From assembly GCA_003134995.1 (NCBI GenBank), contig PLDC01000017.1, forward strand, positions 280,077 through 344,076: DNA of 64,000 nt, in the 5' to 3' direction. Position numbers and translations under genes: made by a program. Each line of letters begins with the position of its first letter. Position 1 is the stretch's first letter. The notes below the pieces were generated by a model. The model was not told the DNA's origin and did no database searches. It saw only the letters and a list, made by a program, of their open reading frames with translations. This document shows, piece after piece, positions 19,633-28,038 of the stretch. Source of the stretch: Acidobacteriaceae bacterium. GTDB taxonomy: Bacteria; Acidobacteriota; Terriglobia; Terriglobales; Acidobacteriaceae.

Positions 19633-20460
19633 TTATTCCTTCAAGTCCACGTGCTGTACCCCCTCGATCGTATGACCGAGAAATCGCTCGCCCAATCGCC
19701 GGAATTTCTCGACTGAGTCCGTGGCGAAGAACTTGAGACGGGGCAGAGCGCGGCGTTCTTCGTCGGCGGCTGGTGAAGCGGGCAACAGAGTCTGCAGGTG
19801 CGCGGCGACGGCGTGAGCCGTGGATTCCGCCGAATCGACGATGCTCACGTGCGCGGGCGCCACTCGGCGCAGCATCGGCTTGAGCAGCGGATAGTGCGTG
19901 CAGCCGAGCACGAGGGCATCGGCGTCGTGGAAGCCGTGGGCAAAAGCCTCGTCCAGATAAATGCGGGCGACCTGTTCCGTAACCGCGTGCTCGACCCATC
20001 CTTCTTCGACCAGCGGAACCAGTAACGGGCAAGCTTTCTCCTGCGCATCGAGGCCGCGGGCCTCAAGAGCTTTCCGGTAGGCGTGGCTGCTGACTGTAGC
20101 CTCGGTTCCGATGACCACAACTCGCTTATTCTTGCTGACGGAAGCGGCTGCCTCGGCGCCGGGCTCTACTACGCCGACGACAGGCACATGCGCCGCAGCC
20201 TTGATACGGTCGAGTGCGAGCGCGGTCGCGGTGTTGCATGCGATGACCAGCAGCTCGGCTCCGTGGGCTTCGAGGTAGTGGGCTGCCTCAACTGCATAAC
20301 GCGCTACAGTTTCAACTGATTTGGAGCCATAGGGAAGGCGCGCGGTATCGCCAAAGTACAGGTAGTCAGCGCCGGGGATGAGTTCAAGTAAAGCTTTAAG
20401 AACGGTAAGGCCGCCGAAGCCGGAATCGAATACGCCAATAGTGGAACGCCGGAGAGTCAC
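19633..20460 (-). CDS. murI: Glutamate racemase
   Basis: Interconverts L- and D-glutamate for peptidoglycan. IGVFDSGFGGLTVLK holds the first substrate loop, VIACNTATA (about residue 68) contains the catalytic Cys and LGCTHYPLL (about 180) the second catalytic Cys. GTG 20460 starts 1 nt after the upstream stop, which suggests re-initiation; a TTG at 20475 would add five residues. It is the last clear member of the minus-strand run beginning with the iron operon. Confidence 0.93.
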   Translation of the reverse strand: MTLRRSTIGVFDSGFGGLTVLKALLELIPGADYLYFGDTARLPYGSKSVETVARYAVEAAHYLEAHGAELLVIACNTATALALDRIKAAAHVPVVGVVEPGAEAAASVSKNKRVVVIGTEATVSSHAYRKALEARGLDAQEKACPLLVPLVEEGWVEHAVTEQVARIYLDEAFAHGFHDADALVLGCTHYPLLKPMLRRVAPAHVSIVDSAESTAHAVAAHLQTLLPASPAADEERRALPRLKFFATDSVEKFRRLGERFLGHTIEGVQHVDLKE

Positions 20461-20461
20461 C

Positions 20462-21109
20462 TTAAAGCAACCCAAGGCGCTTTAAGTCTTGGGTTCTCAG
20501 TTGGACGTTGGCAACAGAGCCGCTTCCGGTCTCGGATACTTCTTTGATGGTGGATTCAACGACGTCTCTGCGAAGGCGGAGCGGTTTACTTTCCAGGAAA
20601 GTTCTCAGAGATCCTCCCCCATCGATCTGCTTTGACGGCACTGCACCACCCCCCGAATGCGGCAAATATATGACCGAGTACTTGTCGAGATCGCCCCCCC
20701 TTGCATTCGTCAATGCCACTATATCTATCGAGCCGTGATACAGATAGGCATCTTCGACGAAGCTTCCGGCGATTGAAGCATTTACGACGCGAAACGTTTC
20801 GTGCGGCACGGCCCTGCTCTCTTTTTCCAGTGACTTCAACACTCGGTCATTGGGACTCCTCAGGAAAACGGTCGCGGCAGCCATATCATCGCCCACTCCT
20901 CCTCGTTGCAGCGCTCGATTTACTTCGTTGTAGGCCTCCAGAGGCCCCTTAGTGTCGACCAGAGGGGTTGCAACTATAAACTGCCATTCTTCACGCTGGG
21001 GAACGAACGCCCAGAGGTATACATTCACGGGTATCGACGCTCGCGTGAGCGTGGCAACAATTCGCCTACCGACCTCGATATCGTGGTTTACCAACGCTGC
21101 CGTAGCCAT
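20462..21109 (-). CDS. Unknown protein paired with a HEPN gene
   Basis: A 215-aa soluble protein with no domain I can name with certainty. The N-terminal half (LVNHDIEVGRRIVATLTRA, then EEWQFIVATPLVD) is alpha/beta; the middle is a beta-rich VEDAYLYHGSIDIVALT stretch; the end is basic. Its start lies inside the last 22 nt of the HEPN gene, so the two are translationally coupled. That strict pairing suggests the two products act together, possibly as toxin and antitoxin or as a regulated RNase, but no function is shown by the sequence. Confidence 0.7.
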   Translation of the reverse strand: MATAALVNHDIEVGRRIVATLTRASIPVNVYLWAFVPQREEWQFIVATPLVDTKGPLEAYNEVNRALQRGGVGDDMAAATVFLRSPNDRVLKSLEKESRAVPHETFRVVNASIAGSFVEDAYLYHGSIDIVALTNARGGDLDKYSVIYLPHSGGGAVPSKQIDGGGSLRTFLESKPLRLRRDVVESTIKEVSETGSGSVANVQLRTQDLKRLGLL

Positions 21110-21504
21110 TGCATTACCCCGTTCCTTCCTGCCACTGCCCGATACAGGTCTCTTGCATTCAAGCCGCCAGTAGCATATCTGCTAATGATGTCCCAGTCTT
21201 TTACAACATCCCATCTGTTCTTGAACAAAATACTATTTTGTCTAGCTACGTCCAATGCGACTTGCAGTTTCGCGGCTCTAATAAGGTCAGTTAGGGTATG
21301 CGTGTAAATGTACCTGAGGGCCTTCTGATCGGGCGGAAAATCATAGCGTCGAGTGTTCTTGGCGATGCAGGCTTTTATCGCACATTCGACTGCCAGCCCC
21401 GTGAGGTAGTAGGCGCCCTCTGAGTTGCCGTTCTGAAGTAAAACACGAGCATCTCTGAGCCTGAGTCTGGCGAGTTGCTGAAATTCACGACGAGTCTCTG
21501 CCAT
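21088..21504 (-). CDS. HEPN-domain protein
   Basis: A 138-aa all-helical protein with the HEPN pattern: REFQQLARLRLRDARVLL, then EGAYYLTGLAVECAIKACI and YTHTLTDLIRAA. HEPN domains are often RNases or nucleotide-binding partners of minimal nucleotidyltransferases. An R-x4-H string (RYIYTH, about residue 64) is present but in the middle helix-loop rather than the usual C-terminal site, so catalysis is unproved. The ATG is 4 nt after the stop of the ATPase-DtxR gene, so it appears to be transcribed with the iron operon. Confidence 0.78.
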   Translation of the reverse strand: MAETRREFQQLARLRLRDARVLLQNGNSEGAYYLTGLAVECAIKACIAKNTRRYDFPPDQKALRYIYTHTLTDLIRAAKLQVALDVARQNSILFKNRWDVVKDWDIISRYATGGLNARDLYRAVAGRNGVMQWLRQRW

Positions 21505-21508
21505 ACGA

Positions 21509-22762
21509 CTAACGGGTGGAGGCTGAAGAAGAGTTTACCGTAAAATTCTGCACCGGCCTAGAGTCGCAGCACGTCCCTGGTGGGATCGGCGCGCCATGCG
21601 GGCAGGTGCGCGGATGACCGAGGAATGTGCAGATTTTGTCGGTAGCTTCGGGCGAGAGAATGTGTTCGAATTTGCAGGCCTGCTGCTCGATTTCCGATTC
21701 GCTATCCATCGCCAGGCTGTCGGTGAAAAGACGCTCGGCCAGGCGGTGACGCCGGATGATGCTGCCAGCGCGTTCGCGGCCGCGGGGCGTGAGTTCTACG
21801 ATCAGCGTGCCATCGCCAATCGAGGCGGCAACCGGCTTGAGAGCGTCGTGGCACGGATTCACAAACGGTTTGTGATCGTGCGGATGAGGAGGATGCGGCG
21901 CAGAAACCACCAGCCCCATCTGAATCATCTTTTCAATCGCAAGGCTGACGGGCAGCGCGCCATGGACCTCCATGCGCTCGACTTCGGCAATTTCGCCGTG
22001 CTCGGCCAGTACCCAGAGTTCTTCGAGCACCTCGTCGAACTGCTCTTCGTCGGCCATGGCAAAAACTTCCTGCGATTCGATCTTGCCGTGGTGGAACTCA
22101 ATGCGCCGGTCGGCCAAGCGCGCGACTACCGGATCGTGCGTGACCATCACGATGGTGCGCCCTTGCTGATGAAACTCGCGCAGAAGGCGCAATACTATTT
22201 CTTCGTTTAGCCCGTCAAGATTTCCGGTGGGTTCATCGGCGAGAATAATCTTCGGATCATTGATCAACGCCCTCGCGATGCACACGCGCTGCTGCTCGCC
22301 TCCGGAAAGCTGCGATGGCAGATGGTGCGCGCGATCGCCGAGACCTACACGAGTAAGGGCGTCAATCGCCTCTTTCTCATCGGTCATACTATGGAAGTAC
22401 TGCGCCAGCATGACGTTCTCGACCGCGGTCAGAAATGGAATGAGATGAAACTGCTGGAAGATGAATCCAACCTTTTCCGCGCGCACGCGGTTCAGCTCGG
22501 CAGCGGAAATGCCGGCAACGTTCTGACCGTCGAGCCAGATTTCACCGGAGGTGGGACGGTCTAGGCAGCCAATTAGATTTACCAACGTCGATTTGCCCGA
22601 CCCCGAAGGACCCATGATGGAAAGCCATTCACCTTGCGCAACATGCAACGAGATGTGATCGAGCGCATGAATCGCGCCGTTCTGATTTTCTTTGCCGCTC
22701 GCATTCTCGTTTCCCGCGGCCTTAGCGGGGTAGAGCTTGGTCACGTTCTTGATCTGGATCAT
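21509..22762 (-). CDS. ABC transporter ATPase fused to a DtxR-like metalloregulator
   Basis: Residues 1-230 are a complete MacB/LolD-type ABC ATPase: Walker [10 protein letters not shown] (51-59), Q-loop FQQFHL, signature LSGGEQQRV (152-160), Walker B IILADEP (172-178) and H-loop VTHD. Residues about 236-396 match a DtxR-family iron/manganese repressor: a winged-helix-like part ([33 protein letters not shown]) and the metal-binding dimerisation domain ([36 protein letters not shown]) with its His, Glu and Cys ligands. The ATG is 1 nt after the permease stop. I infer the ATPase powers the two upstream permeases and that the C-terminal part senses or reports metal. An internal ribosome-binding site could release the regulator alone. 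Confidence 0.9.
   Translation of the reverse strand: MIQIKNVTKLYPAKAAGNENASGKENQNGAIHALDHISLHVAQGEWLSIMGPSGSGKSTLVNLIGCLDRPTSGEIWLDGQNVAGISAAELNRVRAEKVGFIFQQFHLIPFLTAVENVMLAQYFHSMTDEKEAIDALTRVGLGDRAHHLPSQLSGGEQQRVCIARALINDPKIILADEPTGNLDGLNEEIVLRLLREFHQQGRTIVMVTHDPVVARLADRRIEFHHGKIESQEVFAMADEEQFDEVLEELWVLAEHGEIAEVERMEVHGALPVSLAIEKMIQMGLVVSAPHPPHPHDHKPFVNPCHDALKPVAASIGDGTLIVELTPRGRERAGSIIRRHRLAERLFTDSLAMDSESEIEQQACKFEHILSPEATDKICTFLGHPRTCPHGAPIPPGTCCDSRPVQNFTVNSSSASTR
22066..22071 (-). promoter_or_regulatory. Internal ribosome-binding site at the ATPase/DtxR boundary
   Basis: AGGAAG, 8 nt before an in-frame ATG at 22057 (residue 236, MADEEQFDE). Starting here would yield a 182-aa stand-alone DtxR-like protein from the same gene. 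That the site falls exactly between the two domains is the reason to report it. Confidence 0.5.
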
Positions 22763-22763
22763 T

Positions 22764-23909
22764 TCACTCTCCCCTCAAGATCACTGCTGGTTGCACCCTG
22801 CGCAACAGCGATATCGGAAGGATCGCCGAAAGCAACGTTACCACTATGCTCCCGGCAAGTACAAAGGGCAAAACGCTCATTCGTGGAACGACAGGAGCGT
22901 GGAAGTTAACGCGGCCGATCCAGGCGGCTATCCCGATACCGAGAACAAATCCAATGACGGCGCCAGTGGCGCCTAGAGCTGCCGCTTCAGCTGCGAAAAA
23001 TCCATTCAGCAAACGGTCGGAGGCACCCAGCGCTTTCATAATGGCGAAGTCGCGGCGGCGGTCGAAGACCCATCCCATCAGCGTGGAGAGCACGCACAGC
23101 GCGGCCGCGAGAATGATGAGCGCAGCGGCGGCCAGAAGCGTGGCGCGAGTCTTGCCTAGAACGCGAGCCTCACCTTCCATAATTTGACGGACCGGTCGAA
23201 CATCGGCGGATGGGATCGACTGCTCCAACTGACGCATGATAGCCGCAATCTCTTCCGGAGATCCGGTGGCAGCGACCTCGATAGTCGACGGTTGAACTCC
23301 GCTCCATGCGACAAAATCTGCCAGCGCAAGATACACGCGGCTGTCTTCTGCCGAGCCAGTCTGCACCGTTCCCGTTGGTGTTAGATGAATAGTGTGTCCC
23401 TGAAAAGTGAGATCGAAGGGCCCGTTTTTTGGCGAGACCACTGAGGCTGCGCGCACACCGATCAGTGCCTGCTGCCTCGCCGACGGCCAACTGCTCACCG
23501 ACCACCAGCGGTCGAGTAGCTTGACGCGATCGAAATCTGTGCCGGCCACGACCACCGCTTGACCGTCGGTGGTCCGCGCCACTACCAGCGCAAACGGCGC
23601 GACCACGCCGCGTCCGGCAAGCGTGGATTCCACGCGCGCGAGAGTGCCGGCGGGCAGGGAAGCGCCTTCTTTTCCAACAAGAATGACGTTCGCCCCATAG
23701 TTGCGGAACTCGCGCCGTAGCTTGGCTTGTACATCGATGTAAAGATTCAACATCGCCGTGGCGACGGCAGCTGCGACCACCATGGCGAACAGCGCGGAGG
23801 CGGCGCGTCCGCGACGAAGCACAGCAGCGCGCACCAGCATCCGAATGAACATCGACGTGTGCGGAGAGTTTGCCCGACCAGCAGCTACGTTTTGCGAGTT
23901 CGCGGTCAC
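22764..23909 (-). CDS. FtsX/MacB-type ABC permease (second of pair)
   Basis: An inner-membrane permease: one N-terminal helix (SALFAMVVAAAVATAML), a periplasmic domain of about 200 residues and three C-terminal helices with DRRRDFAIMKALGASD, the coupling motif of FtsX-like permeases. It starts at GTG in a 4-bp GTGA overlap with the stop of the preceding permease, and GGGGAG near its end serves the ATPase gene. By context, with FTR1-DUF2318 and the ATPase, it is the partner of the permease upstream in a P19-type iron uptake system. Confidence 0.88.
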   Translation of the reverse strand: MTANSQNVAAGRANSPHTSMFIRMLVRAAVLRRGRAASALFAMVVAAAVATAMLNLYIDVQAKLRREFRNYGANVILVGKEGASLPAGTLARVESTLAGRGVVAPFALVVARTTDGQAVVVAGTDFDRVKLLDRWWSVSSWPSARQQALIGVRAASVVSPKNGPFDLTFQGHTIHLTPTGTVQTGSAEDSRVYLALADFVAWSGVQPSTIEVAATGSPEEIAAIMRQLEQSIPSADVRPVRQIMEGEARVLGKTRATLLAAAALIILAAALCVLSTLMGWVFDRRRDFAIMKALGASDRLLNGFFAAEAAALGATGAVIGFVLGIGIAAWIGRVNFHAPVVPRMSVLPFVLAGSIVVTLLSAILPISLLRRVQPAVILRGE

Positions 23910-25171
23910 AGTTGACCTCGCAGGGCAAACACTGGATCCAGCCGCACTGCATTGCGAATGGCGGCGGCGCTTCCTGCAAACGTAACGATTACTGCGATCC
24001 CGAGAATCACGGGCAAGAGCACGGGCGGAATCGCGATGTCAGAATTAAAGATGGAACGCCCGATCTGATGCGCGAGTAACGCGCCGGCAGCAAAGCCTAC
24101 GAAACCGCCGATCAGCGCGAGCAGCGTAGCTTCGGCGAAAAAGATGGAAGCGACCGCGACCTTTCCTGCGCCCAGAGCTTTCATCAACCCCACTTCCGCG
24201 CGACGCTCGAAGATCGCCGTTGCCATGGCCGCCGAGACTGCCAACGCCGAGGCAAATAACGCGGCCAGCGTGATTAGAAATATCAGGCCCTCGATGCGCG
24301 TGAGCACTGCGCCCTCGTTCTGCGCGACCTGGCGAATCTGTTCGGCGTGCGAATGCGGAATCGCTTCCTGCAACTGAAATGCAATCGACTGCGGATACGG
24401 CGAGCAGTACCAGCGGTCATAGATCGGTCCAGACATGCTCTTGGGGTCGCGGCGGGCGAATGCGTCCTCAGGCTTGGTAAGAGCGCTCACGTAGATGCGG
24501 CGCACCGCGCCCGGTTTGCCGAGTATCTCTTGAGCCAACGCGATCGGCGCGATGATCTGATCGTCTTCGATTCCGCCTGTCGAGAGAATTCCGCTCACAT
24601 GCAACTGGCGACCGGAAAGCGTGACTTCAACGCCGGGCTTTGTAGACAACTTCGTCGCCAGCCGCTCTCCGATCACAACGTCGCGCGAACTGTCGTCAGG
24701 CCAGCTTCCTGAAACCTTCCACCAGGGATGCGTTGTTCGGACTCCAGTGTTGAATTCCTCTTTGCCGAAGGAAACTTTCTTCGCGAAGTACGTACCGAGC
24801 AAAGTAAGGTTTTCCGTTTCGCGGTTGCGCTGCAGCGTAACGCTTACGGGGAGCATCGGTGAAAATCCGGTGATGTTGTTATGCCAGAATGTTCCTTTAA
24901 TTTTCGGCAGGTCGGCCTCATTCAGGAATGCGCCATCGCTCTGCGGCTTCAGGTTGACGCCGCCAATCTCCACGTCCAGCGTGTCTTCCTGCGGGGTCAC
25001 AAGTATGTTCGCGCCGATGGTGCGCAGTTCGCGATTAATCTTGTCGCCAATGTCGGTGGCGACTCCAATCATCGCTGTAGCCACAGTAACGCCCAACGTG
25101 ATGGCTGCCCCGGCCAGCAACTTGCGCTGCTTCTGGCGGCGGAAGGATTCGTAGACGAGCCGCACGAACAT
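23906..25171 (-). CDS. FtsX/MacB-type ABC permease (first of pair)
   Basis: A 421-aa permease with an N-terminal helix (LLAGAAITLGVTVATAMIGVA), a large periplasmic domain (about 50-285) and three C-terminal helices around FERRAEVGLMKALGAGK. It corresponds in place to the paired permeases next to FTR1-like genes in Campylobacter and other iron-uptake loci. The periplasmic domain has HPWWKVSG-type aromatic patches, shared with the second permease (DRWWSVSS), so the two are paralogues. It lies 3 nt downstream of the FTR1-DUF2318 gene. Confidence 0.88.
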   Translation of the reverse strand: MFVRLVYESFRRQKQRKLLAGAAITLGVTVATAMIGVATDIGDKINRELRTIGANILVTPQEDTLDVEIGGVNLKPQSDGAFLNEADLPKIKGTFWHNNITGFSPMLPVSVTLQRNRETENLTLLGTYFAKKVSFGKEEFNTGVRTTHPWWKVSGSWPDDSSRDVVIGERLATKLSTKPGVEVTLSGRQLHVSGILSTGGIEDDQIIAPIALAQEILGKPGAVRRIYVSALTKPEDAFARRDPKSMSGPIYDRWYCSPYPQSIAFQLQEAIPHSHAEQIRQVAQNEGAVLTRIEGLIFLITLAALFASALAVSAAMATAIFERRAEVGLMKALGAGKVAVASIFFAEATLLALIGGFVGFAAGALLAHQIGRSIFNSDIAIPPVLLPVILGIAVIVTFAGSAAAIRNAVRLDPVFALRGQL

Positions 25172-25174
25172 CGC

Positions 25175-26425
25175 TTACTGTTTTTCAAACACGCGGCCGC
25201 CGGCCGCAATGTTCGCCTCCTGAATAATCACGGAGTCTGCGGTCTGCGTGGCCTCGAGCGGAATCGGATTACAACCGCCCTTCACGCCCACGGACTGCGG
25301 ATTGATTGGAGCGGCGCAGTTCTTGCAAATAACTCCATTGCCTGATTTGTAGAAGCCGACCGCGCCGCAGATCTCGCAGGCATCGAACACCGTGGCAATT
25401 TTGCCATCGGGCTTTTGATAGAGCCAGAAGCGGACCGCAACACCATTTTCCTGCGCCTGGAAGCGATGCAAGTCCCCGTCGGAAACTTGGGCAAGCGGAA
25501 TCTTCACCTGACCGTTCGTAAAAGTAACTTCCGTGGCGGGCGACAGCGCGCTCGCGCTCTTAGCGTAGACAAACTCAGCAGTCACCATCCCGATAAAGAG
25601 AAAAGAAAACGTGTAGACCGAAGTCATCCATAAGCGTTCTTTGCGGGCGCTCCAAATCGCTTTTCGGCGCTCAGCCGCTGACGTGGATACCAGCACCGGC
25701 TCGCGCCGCTTGGCATCGAACAACACCATCAACGCGGCCAGGGCGAAAATCGTCACGAAGAAGAAAAGATCGTTGCGCACAATTGGCCCGATGATCGCCA
25801 TTTCGGTCCTCGACGAAGCAATCACTCCGCTTTCCGACAACTCATGCAGACCGGAAACCACGAGCTGCAACGCCACCAGAAACAGGATCGCCGTCGTAAC
25901 CCGGAAGAATTTCTGCAGATTAATCCGCACACTGCCCTTGACGAACATCACGCCGAAGGCAATCGAAGCCAGCACGCCGAACAGCGTGCCCAGAAAGCTC
26001 ATTAGTTCGGTTGAGTTGAGAGATACGGCGGAAAGAATCAGCACGGTCTCCGCGCCCTCGCGCAGCACCATCAGGAACACAAAGAAGAACAGCCCGATCC
26101 ACGCGTCGTTACCGGCCAGCAGGCCGACTTTGCCTTCGATCTGGCCTTTTAGTTTGCGCCCCGTCTTCATCATGAAAATAACCATGGTGATGACGAAGAA
26201 GGCGGCGACCAGCATAATCCAGCCTTCGAATACATCTTCGTTCCAGTTCAGCCGTGAAATTACTACGGCGATCCCGATGCTGCCGACGAACGCCGCACCG
26301 AGAGCCGCATATACAGTCTTGCGCAGATCGTTCCGGCCAATCTTGGCCAGGTAGGCCAGCGTGATGCCGACGATCAGGGCGGCCTCAACCCCTTCGCGGA
26401 GCGTAATGATGAAAGCCTGTAGCAT
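25175..26425 (-). CDS. FTR1-family iron permease fused to a DUF2318 Fe-S domain
   Basis: The N-terminal about 270 residues form a seven-helix FTR1 iron permease with two REGxE iron motifs (LREGVEAALIVG at about 10 and VLREGAETVLIL at about 118). A further helix (TSVYTFSFLFIGMVTAEFVYA) leads to a periplasmic DUF2318-like domain with two cysteine pairs, CEICG and CKNC, expected to bind metal or an Fe-S site. Such fusions occur with P19 and FtsX-type permeases in ferric/ferrous iron uptake. No P19 protein gene is present here. First gene of the operon; ATG at 26425 with a weak CAGGT upstream. Confidence 0.92.
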   Translation of the reverse strand: MLQAFIITLREGVEAALIVGITLAYLAKIGRNDLRKTVYAALGAAFVGSIGIAVVISRLNWNEDVFEGWIMLVAAFFVITMVIFMMKTGRKLKGQIEGKVGLLAGNDAWIGLFFFVFLMVLREGAETVLILSAVSLNSTELMSFLGTLFGVLASIAFGVMFVKGSVRINLQKFFRVTTAILFLVALQLVVSGLHELSESGVIASSRTEMAIIGPIVRNDLFFFVTIFALAALMVLFDAKRREPVLVSTSAAERRKAIWSARKERLWMTSVYTFSFLFIGMVTAEFVYAKSASALSPATEVTFTNGQVKIPLAQVSDGDLHRFQAQENGVAVRFWLYQKPDGKIATVFDACEICGAVGFYKSGNGVICKNCAAPINPQSVGVKGGCNPIPLEATQTADSVIIQEANIAAGGRVFEKQ

Positions 26426-26465
26426 TTATAAGTGACCTGAGTTTCTGAAAATACTGAAAACGATC

Positions 26466-26482
26466 TTGAAAATGAATTTCAA
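26466..26482. promoter_or_regulatory. Candidate metal-regulator operator (TTGAAA-N5-TTTCAA)
   Basis: A perfect 6-bp-arm inverted repeat in an AT-rich patch 41 nt upstream of the FTR1 start, inside otherwise GC-rich sequence. The position and AT-rich palindrome are typical of Fur or DtxR family operators. Direct TTTCAA/TTTCAATT copies extend it to 26490. Which regulator binds is inference; the DtxR-like domain in the same operon is a natural candidate. Confidence 0.45.
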
Positions 26483-26543
26483 TTTCAATTTAAAGGATAT
26501 GCCGCAGGCCGCGGGGGCGTCAATCCGCGGCGTCACAAATGCG

Positions 26544-26559
26544 CGTGATCGGCATCACA
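26544..26559. promoter_or_regulatory. Crp/Fnr-type site (GTGA-N6-TCAC)
   Basis: A symmetric GTGA-TCGGCA-TCAC matches the Crp half-site spacing. It lies between the Crp/Fnr gene (26678-27427) and the iron operon, 119 nt upstream of the FTR1 start. Either autoregulation or control of the iron operon is possible; neither is proved. Confidence 0.45.
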
Positions 26560-26677
26560 CGGCGAATCTGGGGATTAAACGGGATTCGCGGCGCGGTCGG
26601 CCTGCGTGATGGGAGTCTTCGCCAACGACGTTTTCGACTCGCCAATCAAGCGCAGGCAGAGTCTTAATCTTAGGGGC

Positions 26678-27427
26678 TTATTTCAGACCGAGCTCGCCAT
26701 CGTACTGCCGGATGACCCCGTAGCACTCGCAGGCAGAGTCTTCAAGTTTCTTGCGGTTCACGATCTTGACTGCGCCACGCGTGTACTCGATGAGTCCCTT
26801 CTTCTGCAACGCGCCAGCGGCCAGGCTCACGGTAGGCCTGTCTGTCCCCAGCATGGTTGCCAGAAAATCATGGGTGATGGGCAGCGCGCCCGAATCCACT
26901 CGATCCTGAGTCATTAGCAACCACCTCGCCAGGCGCTGCTTAATATCGTGCAGCCGATTACAAGCGGCGGTTTGTGCCACCTGCATACCCCGAATTGCGG
27001 CATAACGGTTCAACATCATTTGCAGGTGTGGAGTGGATTGCAGCGTCTTTTGCAAAGCGCCGACTTTTACCCGAAATCCGTCCCCCGCGACTTGTACCAC
27101 CGCCCGCAGCAGGCCCCTGCTCAGGCCAACCGCCGCCGGCGCTCCCGTGAAGCCCTCATTGCCAACTACGCCCGCTTCGGCGGTTCTTCCATCCTTCATT
27201 ACGACTACAAGAGAAATCAACCCTCGATTCGGGAAGTAGGCAAACTCCAGCCTTCCGCCCGTCTCGTGAAGGACCAGATGGTTGGGCAAGCGGACGTACT
27301 CCAGGTAAGGGCGAAGTGAGTTGTACTCACTATCGGAGATTGATAGAAGTATTTTGTTGCTGACTGGCTTACCCGCGGGATTCGTCCGCTCGCCAGACTG
27401 CACGGTTTGGAGGTCTTTGCGCGCCAC
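26678..27427 (-). CDS. Crp/Fnr-family transcription regulator
   Basis: A cyclic-nucleotide-binding-type effector domain (residues 30-140; LPNHLVLHETGGRLEFAYFP, then GRTAEAGVVGNEGF) and a C-terminal winged helix (ITHDFLATMLGTDRPTVSLAAGALQKKGLIEY). This sub-type, with few conserved ligand residues and a degenerate phosphate cassette, is common in soil bacteria and often controls stress or redox genes. No Cys cluster for an Fe-S centre is evident at the N-terminus, so it is not an FNR sensor. It stands upstream of the iron operon on the same strand. Confidence 0.88.
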   Translation of the reverse strand: MARKDLQTVQSGERTNPAGKPVSNKILLSISDSEYNSLRPYLEYVRLPNHLVLHETGGRLEFAYFPNRGLISLVVVMKDGRTAEAGVVGNEGFTGAPAAVGLSRGLLRAVVQVAGDGFRVKVGALQKTLQSTPHLQMMLNRYAAIRGMQVAQTAACNRLHDIKQRLARWLLMTQDRVDSGALPITHDFLATMLGTDRPTVSLAAGALQKKGLIEYTRGAVKIVNRKKLEDSACECYGVIRQYDGELGLK

Positions 27428-27739
27428 GAGCCAGGAACCGAAAAGCCTCCAGGACGCGGGGATGCACTCAACCCGCTTTAATGTGCGGAACAGGAATTCC
27501 GCTTGTTTCGTCTACTCGGCGCAGTATACAGGCTCCAACAGTCTGCTTCGGTAGGGTATCTTACATTGGCCTCACGGCTGCGGCGCCCCAAACATCGGCG
27601 GCACGCGAAACTTGACCAGGACTTGAACGATTCCGCGTCGCCTCAAAACACCAGCCCGAAATCAGACATTCCACGAACGAAACTCTTCCGTAGGACGCCC
27701 GACAGACCATTCAAATTGGCGCCTGTAAAATTTGGCGGC

Positions 27740-27946
27740 ATGAACCGGAACCTTGTGTGGATTGAGCAACAGCGTTTTCGGGGTTTTGGTTGTTCCCAAT
27801 GTGGCTGGCGGTTCAAAGCGTCTGGAACGCCGACCGGCAGCTCATTCAATGAAATGATGCGCAACTTCGAGTCGCAACGCGACAAAGAGTTTAGATCGCA
27901 TGTTTGCGCCGATCACCCCAAAGAGGCCAAACACCCGCCGCTTTAA
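27740..27946 (+). CDS. Small putative zinc-binding protein, 68 aa
   Basis: A short protein with CSQCGW near residue 19 and HVCADH near the C-terminus; the CxxC plus C/H pair could bind one zinc. The pattern (VWIEQQRF, then FNEMMRNFESQRDKEF) looks like a folded conserved small protein rather than chance. The frame is open further upstream to 27503, but that part is Arg/Pro-rich and unlike a protein, so ATG 27740 is preferred. TAAAAT at 27726-27731 could be a -10 box. The 312-bp stretch from 27428 to 27739 shows no other gene. Confidence 0.55.
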   Translation: MNRNLVWIEQQRFRGFGCSQCGWRFKASGTPTGSSFNEMMRNFESQRDKEFRSHVCADHPKEAKHPPL

Positions 27947-28038
27947 TTTCCGAACGAATCGCGTGCGCCCGTTAGTGATAGGTGAGCAGGCCTTAGCGCT
28001 CATAACCGCTTCAAGAACCCGCTCGAACAGGTCGGAAC

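Noticed and set aside
22764..25171. Reading the operon as a MacAB-type macrolide exporter
   Set aside because: No MacA-like fusion protein is present; FTR1-DUF2318 and the DtxR domain point to iron instead.
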